Below the pieces are notes generated by a model. That model was not told where the DNA came from, made no database searches, and saw only the letters and a program-made list of their open reading frames with translations. Shown in pieces: positions 25,166-34,938 of a stretch of DNA of 64,000 bases. The stretch comes from Pseudomonas cremoricolorata (lineage in GTDB: Bacteria > Pseudomonadota > Gammaproteobacteria > Pseudomonadales > Pseudomonadaceae), in NCBI RefSeq assembly GCF_000759535.1, contig NZ_CP009455.1:1054001-1118000 (forward strand), written 5' to 3'. The position numbers were made by a program, and so were the translations under genes. Positions within the stretch are counted from its first letter, which is position 1; each line of letters starts with the position of its first letter.

Positions 25166-25918
25166 CTATCGGGTCAGCGCCTTGAACATGCTCGGATGGC
25201 TCAACTGCAGGTACCAGCGCGGTGAGCGTACCGTGCCGGCACGCACGCCTGAACGGCTGACGATCCAGCCCCGCACTTCCACGGATCGCCCTTTGAGGGT
25301 ATCGGCGAATGCCGCCGGATAACCGCGAAGCAGACGAGCGGGAAGGCGTACCCGCAGCACGCCATCGACATCCAGCAACAGCGCATCCTTGCGCCGCTGC
25401 ACACGCGTGACCTGGCCGCTGGCCACGGCGAAACCGGCGCGTTTCAGCGTACGCGCGCGCTGCACCGGCTGCGCCTGCCAGAGCCCGAGACGGGCCGCAC
25501 GTGCAGCCTGCTCGGCCTCGCCCTGGCAGGTCGCCAGGCGGATGTTAGGGGCGATTGCGCTGTGGTAGCCCAGCCCCTCACGCAGCAGTTGTGCGGCCAG
25601 ATTGTCGCCCGTTCGCGCGTAGGCATAGGCGAGGATGCGGCCATAGCGGTCGTTCGACTCGGCCCCACGGACGAGATGGATACGCCCGCCACTGGCCTCG
25701 ACCAGCGCCTGCAAGCGCTGCCGCGCGGCAATGGCGTAGGGTTCGCTGGCGCGCTTGCCGCGGCCGACTTCCGGGGCGTTGATGCCGATCAGCCGCACGC
25801 TGCGACCATTGCTCAGGCGCAGGGTGTCACCATCGAGTACCTGAGCGACCGCCACCGTCGCCTTGGGCAGCGGCAAGGGACACAGCGCCGCGGCGGATAG
25901 GTGCCAAAAGATGCCCAT
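25166..25918 (-). CDS. Thermonuclease (SNase)-family protein, probably exported
   Basis: Phosphodiesterase of the staphylococcal nuclease fold, 250 residues with the preferred start. The catalytic pattern is visible as VLDGDTLRL, RLIGINAPEVG (Arg and Glu) and ESNDRYGRILAYAY (second Arg). A hydrophobic N-terminus (MGIFWHLSAAALCPLPLP) looks like a weak signal peptide. The frame runs upstream to 25981, but that would cross the rpmE terminator; ATG at 25918 is the first start after it. The C-terminal third (about 170-250) is an extra OB-like segment without recognised motif. It lies 180 bases upstream of maeB on the same strand. Confidence 0.85.
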   Translation of the reverse strand: MGIFWHLSAAALCPLPLPKATVAVAQVLDGDTLRLSNGRSVRLIGINAPEVGRGKRASEPYAIAARQRLQALVEASGGRIHLVRGAESNDRYGRILAYAYARTGDNLAAQLLREGLGYHSAIAPNIRLATCQGEAEQAARAARLGLWQAQPVQRARTLKRAGFAVASGQVTRVQRRKDALLLDVDGVLRVRLPARLLRGYPAAFADTLKGRSVEVRGWIVSRSGVRAGTVRSPRWYLQLSHPSMFKALTR

Positions 25919-25950
25919 AAAAAAGGCGCCCACCAGGGACGCCTTTTTTT
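25919..25950 (-). terminator. Rho-independent terminator of rpmE abutting the nuclease start codon
   Basis: On the minus strand AAAAAAGGCG pairs with CGCCTTTTTT, with an inner CCC/GGG stem and a four-base loop. The last T is directly followed by the ATG of the nuclease gene, so any nuclease translation must rely on readthrough transcripts in which this hairpin occupies the ribosome site. Confidence 0.9.
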
Positions 25951-25989
25951 GCAACTGTACGAACTCCGAAGAATTCGCCATGCGCAGTC

Positions 25990-26205
25990 TTACTTCTTGG
26001 CACCGAACATGCCGAAGCGATCTGCGAACTTCTGTACGCGACCACCGGTGTCCAGAACCTTTTGCTTACCGGTGTAGAACGGGTGGCACTGCGAGCACAC
26101 GTCGATCGACAGCGGCTTGGCCAGGGTCGAACGGGTTTCGAACTGAGCGCCACAGCTGCAGGTGACTGCAACTGCTTCGTAATTCGGATGGATATTGTCT
26201 TTCAT
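25990..26205 (-). CDS. rpmE: 50S ribosomal protein L31, zinc-binding type
   Basis: 71 residues starting [19 protein letters not shown]. Four cysteines at about 16, 18, 37 and 40 (CSC and CSQC) mark the zinc-containing form, which is displaced by a cysteine-free paralogue under zinc starvation in many bacteria. ATG at 26205 is preceded by GAGGAA; the open frame extends further upstream but without family similarity. Confidence 0.97.
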   Translation of the reverse strand: MKDNIHPNYEAVAVTCSCGAQFETRSTLAKPLSIDVCSQCHPFYTGKQKVLDTGGRVQKFADRFGMFGAKK

Positions 26206-26274
26206 CGTCATTTCCTCGAGCTGCGTGCCGCCACCCAACACCATTGTTGAATACCGCACGTAATTAGGCGGCGA

Positions 26275-26302
26275 ATAATACCAGAGCGCGCACCCAGCGC
26301 AA
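26275..26302 (-). promoter_or_regulatory. Probable sigma-70 promoter of rpmE
   Basis: Reading leftwards, TTGCGC (26302-26297) and TATTAT (26280-26275) are separated by 16 bases, giving a start point about 60 bases before the rpmE ATG. Confidence 0.5.
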
Positions 26303-26372
26303 GTTGTCGCTTGCACCGACCGTCGTCTGCTACGCTCGTCGCATTCTGAAACACCCCCCAGAGACCTCCCGC

Positions 26373-28592
26373 GTGTCCGACGTCATCCTGCGCCTCGCCT
26401 TGCCCTCGCCTCTGCGCCGCCTGTTCGATTACCGCGCACCGGCGGGCGTGGCAGGCCGTACGCTGACGCCGGGCATGCGCGTGCGCGTGCCATTCGGCCG
26501 GCGCGAGATGATCGGCGTGCTGGTTGAGGTCGGCGACCACAGTGAGGTGCCACAAGACAAGCTCAAGCCCGCCCGTGCCCTGCTCGATGAGGTCTCGCCG
26601 CTGCCGCCGGCGCTGTTCAAGCTGTGCCTGTGGACCGCCCAGTATTACCAGCACAGCCTGGGCGACACCCTGAGCTGGGCTTTGCCCAACCTGCTGCGCC
26701 AGGGCGAATTGGCCGAAGCGCGTCAGGAGCGCTATTGGCACGCGGCAGACGGCGCGAGCCTGAGCGATCCGCGCATCGCCCGCGCCCCACGCCAGCGCGA
26801 AGCCTTGCAGACCCTGGCCCAGCACCCCCACGGCGTGGCCCACAGCCTGCTGAGCAAGCTGCAACTGAACAAGGACAGCCTCGACCTGCTGCTGGCCAAG
26901 GGCCTGGTCAGCGTGGAAGTGCGCCGGCAACTGCCGGCCCCGCGCCATGAGCACTGGCTGGCGCAGCCGGAACTGACCCTCAACGATGAGCAACAGGCCG
27001 CGTTTGCCGCCGTGCGCTCAGGCTTCGGTGCCTTTCACGCCTTTCTGCTGGCGGGGGTGACCGGCAGCGGCAAGACCGAGGTGTACCTGCAACTGATCCG
27101 CGAAGCGTTGCAGGCCGGCAAGCAGGCGCTGATCCTGATTCCCGAGATCAACCTGGGCCCGCAAACCGTGGCGCGCTTCGAGCAGCGCTTCAACGCGCGC
27201 GTCGCCCTGCTGCATTCAGGCCTGAGTGACCGCGAGCGCCTGGACGCCTGGCTGGCGGCCCGCGATGGCGAAGCCGACATCATCATCGGCACCCGCTCAG
27301 CGCTGTTCACGCCCATGAAGCACCCTGGGCTGATCATCATCGACGAGGAACACGACGGTTCCTATAAACAGCAGGAAGGCCTGCGTTACCACGCCCGCGA
27401 CCTGGCAGTGGTACGCGCCCACCAAGAGCAGGTTCCGATTCTGCTCGGCTCGGCCACGCCATCGCTGGAAAGCCTGCACAACGCCCACACCGGCCGTTAC
27501 GGCCTGTTGCGTATGCACCAACGGGCTGGCGGCGCGCAGCCGCCACGACTGCTGCGCCTGGACGTGCGCAGCCTGCCGCTGGACAGCGGCATCAGCGGGC
27601 CTCTGCAACAGGCCATCCGCCAGACCCTGGAAGCCGGCCAGCAGGTGCTGGTGTTCCTCAACCGCCGTGGATTCGCGCCCACATTGCTGTGCCACGACTG
27701 CGGCTGGTTGTCGGGCTGCCCGCGCTGCGACGCGCGGATGACCGTGCACCAGCGCTCGGGTCTGCTGCGCTGCCACCACTGCGGCCATGAAGAACGCCTG
27801 CCGCAGCAATGCCCGCAGTGCGACCACGTCGACCTGCGCCCAATCGGTGCCGGCACCGAGCGCGCCGAGGATCGGCTCAAGCTGCTGTTCCCGGATTACC
27901 CGGTGCTGCGCGTCGACCGCGACAGTACCTCGCGCAAGGACGCCATGCACACGTTGTTCACCACCATCCAGCGCGGCCAGCCGAGCATCCTGGTGGGCAC
28001 GCAGATGCTCGCCAAAGGGCACCACTTCCCCAAGGTGACCCTGGTGGCCGTGCTCAATGCCGACGGCGGACTGTTTTCCGGTGATTTCCGCGCCAGTGAA
28101 CACATGGCGCAGTTGATCATGCAGGTCGCAGGGCGCGCAGGACGTGCCGAAGAGCCAGGCAAGGTGATCATCCAGACCCACCTGGCCGAGCATCCGTTAC
28201 TGGTGCAGTTGACCGAGCAGGGCTACTTCGCCTTCGCCGAACAGGCCCTGAGCGAACGTCGCAGCGCTGGCCTGCCGCCGTTCTCGCACTTGGCGCTGTT
28301 GCGTGCCGAGGCGCACAAGCCGGGCCAGGCCGAGGCGTTTCTCGACCTGGCGTGCTCGGCCGCCGAGGCCTGGCTGGCAGCATTTCCGCAGACCGGCATC
28401 GAGCTGCTGGGCCCGGTGCCAGCGCCGATGGAACGCCGCGCCGGGCGCTTCCGCGCGCAGTTGCTGGTGCAGGCCAGCGGCCGGGCGGCGCTGCACCGGC
28501 TGCTCAGCGCCTGGCTGGTGCAGCTGGAGCAATTGCCTAGCGGCCGACAGGTGCGCTGGTCGCTGGACGTCGATCCGGTCGACCTGTATTGA
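26373..28592 (+). CDS. priA: Primosomal replication restart helicase PriA
   Basis: 3'-5' DNA helicase that recognises stalled forks and reloads the replisome. The 739-residue protein has the N-terminal DNA-binding part ([20 protein letters not shown]), Walker [10 protein letters not shown] near residues 228-236, the DEEH box near 324-327, and a zinc-binding domain with paired cysteines (CHDC, CPRC, CHHC, CPQC; about 440-486) inserted in the helicase core. The start is GTG at 26373; a longer frame exists from 26304 but lacks family similarity. Divergent from rpmE. Confidence 0.97.
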   Translation: MSDVILRLALPSPLRRLFDYRAPAGVAGRTLTPGMRVRVPFGRREMIGVLVEVGDHSEVPQDKLKPARALLDEVSPLPPALFKLCLWTAQYYQHSLGDTLSWALPNLLRQGELAEARQERYWHAADGASLSDPRIARAPRQREALQTLAQHPHGVAHSLLSKLQLNKDSLDLLLAKGLVSVEVRRQLPAPRHEHWLAQPELTLNDEQQAAFAAVRSGFGAFHAFLLAGVTGSGKTEVYLQLIREALQAGKQALILIPEINLGPQTVARFEQRFNARVALLHSGLSDRERLDAWLAARDGEADIIIGTRSALFTPMKHPGLIIIDEEHDGSYKQQEGLRYHARDLAVVRAHQEQVPILLGSATPSLESLHNAHTGRYGLLRMHQRAGGAQPPRLLRLDVRSLPLDSGISGPLQQAIRQTLEAGQQVLVFLNRRGFAPTLLCHDCGWLSGCPRCDARMTVHQRSGLLRCHHCGHEERLPQQCPQCDHVDLRPIGAGTERAEDRLKLLFPDYPVLRVDRDSTSRKDAMHTLFTTIQRGQPSILVGTQMLAKGHHFPKVTLVAVLNADGGLFSGDFRASEHMAQLIMQVAGRAGRAEEPGKVIIQTHLAEHPLLVQLTEQGYFAFAEQALSERRSAGLPPFSHLALLRAEAHKPGQAEAFLDLACSAAEAWLAAFPQTGIELLGPVPAPMERRAGRFRAQLLVQASGRAALHRLLSAWLVQLEQLPSGRQVRWSLDVDPVDLY

Positions 28593-28732
28593 GCCACGCC
28601 CGCTGGCGACGCGGTGTGCACGACCATTGGCCGTGAAAGGTTGGCAACCCGCTTCCGGCCACGGATAATGTGCAGTTTTTCCACCAGCGCATCGAAGCGC
28701 CCCGCCGCGCTTGCGGTCGAAAAGAGAACCTG

Positions 28733-30469
28733 ATGAAAGACACCATTCGCCAGCTGGTCCAGCAAGCCCTCACCCAACTCGTCACCGACGGTGTGCTGCC
28801 TGAGGGGCTGTCGCCTGCGATCCAGGTGGAAAACGCCCGCGACAAGACCCACGGTGACTTCGCCAGCAACATCGCCATGATGCTGGCCAAGCCGGCCGGG
28901 ATGAAGCCACGCGACCTGGCGGAAAAACTCATCCAGGCCCTGCCGGCCAGCGACGACATCAGCAAGGTGGAAATCGCCGGTCCCGGCTTTCTCAACTTCT
29001 TCCAGAACACTGCGGCCCTGGCCAACCGCCTCGACGCAGCGCTGACCGATGCACGCCTCGGCGTGCGCAAGGCCGGTGCCGCCGAGAAGGTAGTGGTCGA
29101 CCTGTCGGCGCCGAACCTGGCCAAGGAAATGCACGTCGGCCACCTGCGCTCGACCATCATCGGCGACAGCGTGGCGCGGATTCTGGAGTTTCTCGGTGAC
29201 GAGGTGATCCGGCAGAACCACGTCGGCGACTGGGGCACCCAGTTCGGCATGCTGCTGGCCTATCTGGAAGAAAACCCCATCACCAGCGACGAGCTGTCCG
29301 ACCTGGAAAACTTCTACCGCGCGGCGAAGAAGCGCTTCGACGAATCCGAAGCCTTCGCCACCCGCGCGCGCAGCCTGGTGGTCAAGCTGCAGGCCGGCGA
29401 TCCGGAGTGCATGGCGCTGTGGACCCGCTTCAAGGACATCTCGCTGTCGCACTGCCAGAAGACCTACGAACAGCTCAACGTCAAGTTGAGCATGGCCGAC
29501 GTGATGGGCGAAAGCGCCTACAACGATGACCTGGCCAACGTCGTCAGCGACCTCAAGCACAGCGGCCTGCTGGTCGAGAACCAGGGCGCGCAGTGCGTGT
29601 TCCTGGAAGAGTTCAAGAATGCCGAAGGCGACCCGTTGCCGGTGATCGTGCAGAAGGCCGACGGTGGTTACCTGTACGCCACCACCGACCTTGCCGCCGT
29701 GCGCTACCGCAGCAACGTGCTCAAGGCCGACCGTGCGCTGTACTTCGTCGACCAGCGTCAGGCGCTGCACTTCAACCAGGTGTTCGAAGTGGCCCGCCGC
29801 GCTGGTTTCGTCGGTCACCCGATGCGCATGGAGCACATGGGCTTCGGCACCATGAACGGCGCCGATGGCCGACCGTTCAAGACCCGCGACGGCGGCACGG
29901 TCAAGCTGATCGACCTGCTCACCGAAGCCAAGGAACGTGCCTACACGCTGGTCAAGGAAAAGAACGCAGGCCTCGGTGAAGAGGAACTGCGCCGTATCGG
30001 CGAAGTGGTGGGCATCGGTGCGGTGAAATACGCCGACCTGTCCAAGCACCGCACCAGCGACTACAGCTTCAACTTCGAGCTGATGCTCAACTTCGACGGC
30101 AACACCGCGCCCTACCTGCTGTATGCCTACACCCGGGTTGCCAGCGTGTTCCGCAAGCTGGGCAAAGGCTTCGAACAGGTCGAGGGCAGTATCGTGCTGC
30201 AGGCGGCCCACGAGCAGGAGCTGGCCGCGCGCCTGGCGCAGTTCGGCGAAGTGCTGAACAGCGTCGCGGAAAAAGGCACGCCCCATGTGCTGTGCAGCTA
30301 CCTCTACGACATCGCCGGGCTGTTCTCCAGCTTCTACGAGAACTGCCCGATTCTTGCCGCCGAAACGCCCGAGCTGCAGCAGAGCCGTCTGCGCCTGGCC
30401 GCGCTGACCGGCCGCACTCTCAAACAGGGCCTGGAACTGCTTGGCCTGGAAACCCTGGAGCGCATGTAA
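28733..30469 (+). CDS. argS: Arginyl-tRNA synthetase
   Basis: Class I aminoacyl-tRNA synthetase charging tRNA-Arg. The 578-residue protein has an N-terminal additional domain, the HIGH-type signature HVGHLRST near residue 134, the [13 protein letters not shown] segment, and a C-terminal DALR anticodon-binding domain ([17 protein letters not shown] and onward). ATG at 28733 has AGAGA upstream. It is followed after one base by a SPOR-protein gene using TTG, so the two are coupled. Confidence 0.98.
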   Translation: MKDTIRQLVQQALTQLVTDGVLPEGLSPAIQVENARDKTHGDFASNIAMMLAKPAGMKPRDLAEKLIQALPASDDISKVEIAGPGFLNFFQNTAALANRLDAALTDARLGVRKAGAAEKVVVDLSAPNLAKEMHVGHLRSTIIGDSVARILEFLGDEVIRQNHVGDWGTQFGMLLAYLEENPITSDELSDLENFYRAAKKRFDESEAFATRARSLVVKLQAGDPECMALWTRFKDISLSHCQKTYEQLNVKLSMADVMGESAYNDDLANVVSDLKHSGLLVENQGAQCVFLEEFKNAEGDPLPVIVQKADGGYLYATTDLAAVRYRSNVLKADRALYFVDQRQALHFNQVFEVARRAGFVGHPMRMEHMGFGTMNGADGRPFKTRDGGTVKLIDLLTEAKERAYTLVKEKNAGLGEEELRRIGEVVGIGAVKYADLSKHRTSDYSFNFELMLNFDGNTAPYLLYAYTRVASVFRKLGKGFEQVEGSIVLQAAHEQELAARLAQFGEVLNSVAEKGTPHVLCSYLYDIAGLFSSFYENCPILAAETPELQQSRLRLAALTGRTLKQGLELLGLETLERM

Positions 30470-30470
30470 C

Positions 30471-31166
30471 TTGGCCGCCAAGAAAAAACCTGCCCCCAAG
30501 CGCGGCGCCAGCCGCCAGCAAGCCCCCAGCAAGAAGCCGATCCCGGGGTGGATCTGGCTGGCCGTGGGCCTCACCGTGGGCGCCTTCGTGGTGTTTCTGA
30601 TGAAGCTTGAACCGGGGTCGGGCGACATCCAGCGCGCCAAGCCCGAGAAACAGGCGCCGGGCAAAGTCGCACAGGACAACAAGACCGCGCCCTCGCCGCA
30701 GCAGCCGGTCAAGCCCAAATACGACTTCTACACCCTGCTACCGGAATCGGAAGTCATCGTGCCGCCTGAAGCGGTACCGGAAAAAACCCCGCCAGTGCCT
30801 GCGCAGCCCGTCACCCCAGTGACCCCGGCCGAAGCGGCGAAAATCGACACCGCCCGCGCCCAGGCCGCGCTGCTCGGCCAGACCCCACCCCCCGCCCCGC
30901 CGGTGATCAAACCTGCGGCCACCACACAGTTCTTCCTGCAGGCCGGCTCGTTCCGCAAGCAGGCTGACGCCGACAAGGTCCGCGCGCAGATCATCCTGCT
31001 CGGGCAGACGGTCAAGGTCGAGTCGGGCACGGTGAAAGAGGAAACCTGGTACCGCGTGCTGGTCGGTCCGTTCAGCAACCGCGAACAGCTGACCGTGGCG
31101 CAGAAGCAACTGGCCGGGGCAGGCTTCAGCAACCTGCTGTTGCAACAGCGACAAACCCGCCAGTAA
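30471..31166 (+). CDS. FtsN-like SPOR-domain membrane protein
   Basis: 231-residue bitopic protein: basic cytoplasmic tail (MAAKKKPAPKRGASR), one membrane span (about residues 24-42, WIWLAVGLTVGAFVVFLM), a Pro/Lys/Ala-rich periplasmic linker, and a C-terminal SPOR domain (about 150-228; TTQFFLQAGSFRKQADADK, RVLVGPFSNREQ). This is the architecture of FtsN, the divisome activator. The start is TTG at 30471, one base after the argS stop, with GGAG about ten bases upstream inside argS. Whether it is the true FtsN or a paralogue cannot be decided here. Confidence 0.85.
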   Translation: MAAKKKPAPKRGASRQQAPSKKPIPGWIWLAVGLTVGAFVVFLMKLEPGSGDIQRAKPEKQAPGKVAQDNKTAPSPQQPVKPKYDFYTLLPESEVIVPPEAVPEKTPPVPAQPVTPVTPAEAAKIDTARAQAALLGQTPPPAPPVIKPAATTQFFLQAGSFRKQADADKVRAQIILLGQTVKVESGTVKEETWYRVLVGPFSNREQLTVAQKQLAGAGFSNLLLQQRQTRQ

Positions 31167-31168
31167 CG

Positions 31169-31206
31169 AAAAAGGCCTTGCCAGCACAGCTGACAAGGCC
31201 TTTTTT
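31169..31206 (+). terminator. Terminator after the SPOR gene
   Basis: AAAAAGGCCTTG and CAAGGCCTTTTT form a 12-bp stem with a further CAGC/GCTG helix in the loop, ending in a T-run. Also usable in reverse for the convergent TM2 gene. Confidence 0.9.
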
Positions 31207-31211
31207 CTGCC

Positions 31212-31631
31212 TCAGCGGCGGCTGGCGTTGACCTCGGAGATTTGCCGGTTGAGGGTCCAGAAGTCGTACAGCACACCCAGCAGGAACAGCCCGCCGGTGC
31301 ACAGGTAGATCAGGGCGGAAATCCACTTGCCTTGGTACAACCGGTGCAGGCCGAACACACCGAGGAAGGTCAGCAGAATCCACGCCAGGTTGTAGTCCAC
31401 CCGCCCTGGCTGGAAGCGCGCATCGGCCTCGCGGTCCATGGCCGGAATCAGGAACAGGTCGATCAGCCAGCCGATGCCCAGCAGGCCCAGGGTGAAGAAC
31501 CAGATCGTGCCGGTGATCGGCTTGCCGTAGTAGAACCGGTGCGAGCCGGTAAAGCCGAAAATCCACAGCAGATACCCCAGCACCTTGCTGTGGGTGTCGT
31601 GCAACGGCTGACTTTGTCCATAACCATTCAT
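31212..31631 (-). CDS. TM2-domain membrane protein
   Basis: 139 residues with a TM2 module: the pattern VLGYLLWIFGFTGSHRFYYG ... GLLGIGWLIDLFLIP (about 17-67) and a second partial copy LLTFLGVFGLHRLYQGKW ... GGLFLLGVLYDFWTLN (about 86-130). Such proteins sit in the inner membrane and their function is unknown. Starts at ATG 31631 and converges on the SPOR-protein terminator. The duplication of the TM2-like hairpin is evident from GxxGxHRxYxGK appearing twice. Confidence 0.85.
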   Translation of the reverse strand: MNGYGQSQPLHDTHSKVLGYLLWIFGFTGSHRFYYGKPITGTIWFFTLGLLGIGWLIDLFLIPAMDREADARFQPGRVDYNLAWILLTFLGVFGLHRLYQGKWISALIYLCTGGLFLLGVLYDFWTLNRQISEVNASRR

Positions 31632-31798
31632 TGCGTAAACCTCGCCGCTTATACGAAAAATTTTCTAAAAAAAGTTGTGACTTTTTTCAGGATGGCCGAC
31701 GGGCGGTAGCCGTGCAATCGACCAACGGATCAGGAGTTGATCAAAAAGCTGTTATAAAGTTGCGCGCCAAACACACAACTTTCATAAGAGCTTCATCT

Positions 31799-32437
31799 AT
31801 GCCACCTCTGTTCAAGACATGGCTGACCCTCTGTCTATTATTGCCACTGGCCGCCCACGCCACCAATCGTGAGCAACGTCTTCCCAACGGCTTCACTGGC
31901 CAGACCGTGCACAGCGCCTCGGTCAAGCGTCCACAAGTCAAACAGGTCAATGTGCTGCGCGCCGTTCCGGTCAGCCGCAAAGCACATACCCTGACCACCG
32001 CCGCAGCGCCGGCCAAGCAGAGCAACGCCGTGCTCAGCCGTGCCGTGAACGTGCTCGGTACACCCTATCGTTGGGGCGGCAGCAGCCCGAAAAAAGGCTT
32101 CGATTGCAGCGGTCTGGTGCAGTACGCCTTCAATGACGTCGCCAATGTCGACCTGCCGCGCACCTCCAGCGCAATGGCCGCCGGCCACGGCGTCAAGGTT
32201 GCCAAGGCTGACCTGAAGCCGGGCGACCTGATCTTCTTCAACATCAAGAGCCGCCGCGTCAACCACGTGGCCATCTACCTGGGCAACGATCGCTTCATCC
32301 ACGCGCCACGGCGTGGCAAGAACGTCAGCATCGACACCCTGAAAAAACCGTACTGGCAGCAGCATTACGTGGTCGCCAAACGCGTGCTGCCCAAAGAGCC
32401 GCTCAATGCGCAAGACCTAAAGATCGCCAAGCGCTGA
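31799..32437 (+). CDS. NlpC/P60-family cell-wall peptidase
   Basis: 212-residue exported protein with a signal peptide (MPPLFKTWLTLCLLLPLAAHA). The NlpC/P60 domain (about 78-205) has the catalytic Cys in GFDCSGLVQYAF (near residue 103), the His in NHVAIYLG (near 153) and a polar third residue in FIHAPRRG. It would cleave D-Glu/diaminopimelate bonds of peptidoglycan like Spr/MepS. The open frame begins at 31631, but ATG 31799 is the only start giving a proper signal peptide. A TATAAA at 31753-31758 may be the -10 element. It could be housekeeping or, given its place near secretion genes, something else; context does not decide. Confidence 0.88.
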   Translation: MPPLFKTWLTLCLLLPLAAHATNREQRLPNGFTGQTVHSASVKRPQVKQVNVLRAVPVSRKAHTLTTAAAPAKQSNAVLSRAVNVLGTPYRWGGSSPKKGFDCSGLVQYAFNDVANVDLPRTSSAMAAGHGVKVAKADLKPGDLIFFNIKSRRVNHVAIYLGNDRFIHAPRRGKNVSIDTLKKPYWQQHYVVAKRVLPKEPLNAQDLKIAKR

Positions 32438-32467
32438 GGCACTCGCCCCTGCATTGACTGGAAAAAC

Positions 32468-32496
32468 AAAACGGCCCGCATCTGCGGGCCGTTTTT
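32468..32496. terminator. Bidirectional terminator between the NlpC/P60 and TonB-receptor genes
   Basis: AAAACGGCCCGC and GCGGGCCGTTTT make a perfect 12-bp stem around ATCT, with Ts on either side, between two convergent stop codons. Confidence 0.92.
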
Positions 32497-32503
32497 CGTT
32501 GCC

Positions 32504-34780
32504 TCAGAAGGCAGTGTTCACCGTCAGCGACAGGCTGCGCGGGTCGCCGTAGATGGCGCCGGCGTAGAAGCCGTAGCGGGTGTAATAGTGCTTGTCGAAC
32601 AGGTTGTTGGCGTTGAGGGTGACGCTGGTGTCGTCGGTCACCTGGTACTTGGCGAGCGCGTTCCAGATCGCATAACCCGACCAGTTCACATCGCTCGGGC
32701 CGGTGCTGATGCCATTGCTCGGCTGACCGGCAGGCGAAGACACGGCGCGAATATTGGTTTGCGCGGTGACGCCGGCGCCCAGGGTCAGGCGATCCAACGC
32801 GCCGGACAGGCGATAGGTGGTCGAGGCCTTGAACAGGTGCGACGGGTCTTGCCGGCCATCGCTGTCGACGCGACGGAAGTGCAGGTAGGTGTAGCCGGCG
32901 TAGACGTTCCAGTCCGGGGTCAGTGCGCCGGCCAGCTCCAGGTCGATGCCGTCGGTTTCCTGGCCAGTGCCGGCTTTATAGGCCGAGTTGCCGGTCGGCG
33001 TGGTGAGGTCGCCGTCGAGCACAGCCTTGTTGTCCTGCTTAGTGCGGAAGTACGCCGCCGAAGCATTCAGCCGACCATCGAACCACTCACCCTTGATACC
33101 GGTTTCATAGCTCTGGCCACGGATCGGCTCGACCGTGCCGCCACTGACGGTCTGCTGGGTCTGCGGAGTGAAGATGTCGGTGTAGCTGGCGTACAGCGAG
33201 TAGTTGTCGTCCAGGTCGTAGACGGCGCCCAGGTAAGGGGTGACCACACCGTTGTTGTGTTGGCTGGTGCGGCTGCCATCGACGCCACGGGTGATGGCCG
33301 AGTAATCGCTGGTGCGGGCGCCGACGATCACCGACAGGGGTTCGGTGATGCTCAGGCGGGTCGCGGCGTACATGCCTTGCAGGCGCGTGGTGACCTTGCT
33401 GTGCAGCCCGGTCTTGGAGGCCAGCATGTTCAGGTCGTCGTCCACCCCGTCGTGCCAGTTGCTGATCGGCAGGCCGTTGTTGGCGCGGAACAGGCAGCCG
33501 GTCACTGGGCCCGAGCTTTGCCCGTTACTGACCATGGTGCAGCTGTACTGCGGCGACCAGGCTACGGTGCGGCTGTCGCTATAGCCAACCATCGCCTGGT
33601 GGGTACGCCCCAGCAGTTGGAACGGGCCGGACAAATCGATCTGTGCCGACTGCTGGGTGGTGTCGGTGGACTGGTGCAGGCCGTTGAGAATCGCCCCGCC
33701 GCCATCCTGATCCCAGTAGCCCCCATACACGCCACGGCGCAGCGAGTTAACCTTGGCCAGGCCGCGGTGGCTCAGGGCATCGATAGAGCTCTGAGAACCT
33801 TTAAGTTCCAGTTCCCAGTCATTCTCGAAGCGGTGCTGCAAGCCCGCGAACACGGTTTGCGTCTCGGTTTCGCCGAAGCTCCAGCTCGGTGCCAGGTTGC
33901 TGCTGCGCGGCAGGTTGGTCTTGCTGCCATCGGCGAACCAGATCGGAATGTTGGCGCCCCAGCCGCCGCCGACGGTCTTGCTGTATTCGTACTGGTAGCC
34001 GGCGTTGAGGGTGGTGGCATCGCTGAGGTCGAAGGCGAAGTTGGCCAGCGCGGCACGGGAGCGCTCGGACTGGTTGTCGCGGAACGAGTTGGCGTCCTGC
34101 TGGGTGACCACGAAGCGCGAGCGCAGACGGCCATCTTCGGACAGCGGCACGTTGAGGTCGGCGCCCAGGCGGCGTTTATCCCAGCTGCCGTAGGTGGCAT
34201 AGGCGCTGCCGCCAAAGGTCTTGGTCGGCGCCTTGCGGATCAGGTTGACTGCGGCAGACGGGTCGCCGGTGCCGCCGAGCAGGCCGTTGGCACCGCGCAC
34301 GATGTCGACGCGCTCGTACATGTCCATGTTCAGCGCCGCACCACCACCGCTGAAGTCGGTGCTGCCGGGGTACTGCAGACCATCGATTTTCCAGTTGCTG
34401 ATGCCGTAGCCGCGCGCGCGGAACTCGGTACGCCCGCCGACTTCCATCTTGCTGGCGGTCACGCCTGGTGCGGTCTCCAGCGCCTGCTCGATGCTATGGA
34501 TATCGCGATCCTGCATCTGCTGACGGGTAATGGTGGTGACCGATTGCGGGGTCTGACGTGGGCTGAGTTTCATCCCGGTGGCGCTACGAGTGCTCTCGAC
34601 GGTGTACCCTAGCTGGCCGGTTTCATCGGCACCCAGGCTGCTGTCTTCGATCGTGGTGGCGTCGAGCTCCAGCGCGCCGCCCTCGGCGGCGTGGGCGCTG
34701 GTGCCAAGACTGAGGGCGACGGCTAGGGCCAGGGGGGTGAGGCGCAAGCCGCCTCGGGCTGGGGAAGTAGAAGGGATCAT
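32504..34780 (-). CDS. TonB-dependent siderophore receptor
   Basis: Outer-membrane gated barrel for ferric siderophores. The 758-residue precursor has a signal peptide (about 1-30, ending TSAHA), a plug domain (about 55-170; QTPQSVTTITRQQMQDRD, VDIVRGANGLLGGTGDPSAAVNLIRK) and a 22-stranded barrel ending in Phe (SLTVNTAF). The plug pattern is that of FhuE/FpvA/FoxA-class hydroxamate receptors. There is no N-terminal signalling (STN) domain, so it is not driven by an ECF sigma/anti-sigma pair. ATG at 34780 has AGAAGAG upstream; a further ATG at 34798 lacks a ribosome site. Divergent from a two-component system that probably senses its ligand, as in PfeRS-PfeA and PirRS-PirA of P. aeruginosa. 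Ligand unknown. Confidence 0.9.
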   Translation of the reverse strand: MIPSTSPARGGLRLTPLALAVALSLGTSAHAAEGGALELDATTIEDSSLGADETGQLGYTVESTRSATGMKLSPRQTPQSVTTITRQQMQDRDIHSIEQALETAPGVTASKMEVGGRTEFRARGYGISNWKIDGLQYPGSTDFSGGGAALNMDMYERVDIVRGANGLLGGTGDPSAAVNLIRKAPTKTFGGSAYATYGSWDKRRLGADLNVPLSEDGRLRSRFVVTQQDANSFRDNQSERSRAALANFAFDLSDATTLNAGYQYEYSKTVGGGWGANIPIWFADGSKTNLPRSSNLAPSWSFGETETQTVFAGLQHRFENDWELELKGSQSSIDALSHRGLAKVNSLRRGVYGGYWDQDGGGAILNGLHQSTDTTQQSAQIDLSGPFQLLGRTHQAMVGYSDSRTVAWSPQYSCTMVSNGQSSGPVTGCLFRANNGLPISNWHDGVDDDLNMLASKTGLHSKVTTRLQGMYAATRLSITEPLSVIVGARTSDYSAITRGVDGSRTSQHNNGVVTPYLGAVYDLDDNYSLYASYTDIFTPQTQQTVSGGTVEPIRGQSYETGIKGEWFDGRLNASAAYFRTKQDNKAVLDGDLTTPTGNSAYKAGTGQETDGIDLELAGALTPDWNVYAGYTYLHFRRVDSDGRQDPSHLFKASTTYRLSGALDRLTLGAGVTAQTNIRAVSSPAGQPSNGISTGPSDVNWSGYAIWNALAKYQVTDDTSVTLNANNLFDKHYYTRYGFYAGAIYGDPRSLSLTVNTAF

Positions 34781-34873
34781 GATGCTCTTCTGGATCATTT
34801 GGGAAAGCGTCTTATTCGCAGATGTTTTTTTGTTAGCATTTTAGGGTTCGCCCTGCGCCACTCCATGGGCGGC

Positions 34874-34900
34874 ATGTACGCGCATGTAATCGAATGTAAT
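34874..34900. promoter_or_regulatory. Three ATGTA repeats at 10-bp spacing, candidate response-regulator box
   Basis: ATGTA begins at 34874, 34884 and 34894; the last two extend to ATGTAAT. Direct repeats one helical turn apart are the usual binding mode of OmpR/PhoB-type regulators. The array lies in the 158-base divergent region between the receptor and the response-regulator gene. A role in autoregulation or receptor induction is inferred. Confidence 0.55.
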
Positions 34901-34938
34901 GAGCGGCCTGGGCGCCGCTTCACACAGGTAAGGGCTCG

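Noticed and set aside
26304..26372. N-terminal extension of priA
   Set aside because: It precedes the conserved PriA start and overlaps the divergent rpmE control region; GTG at 26373 gives the usual 739 residues.
31667..31687. AAAAAAGT-TGTG-ACTTTTTT hairpin before the NlpC/P60 gene
   Set aside because: The stem is almost all A:T and lies in a promoter region between divergent genes, so it is probably just A/T-rich promoter DNA, not a terminator.
34781..34873. Fur box upstream of the siderophore receptor
   Set aside because: Only a weak partial match (gcgaataaga on the minus strand) was found; no 19-bp palindrome resembling the Fur consensus could be read, so no site is claimed.
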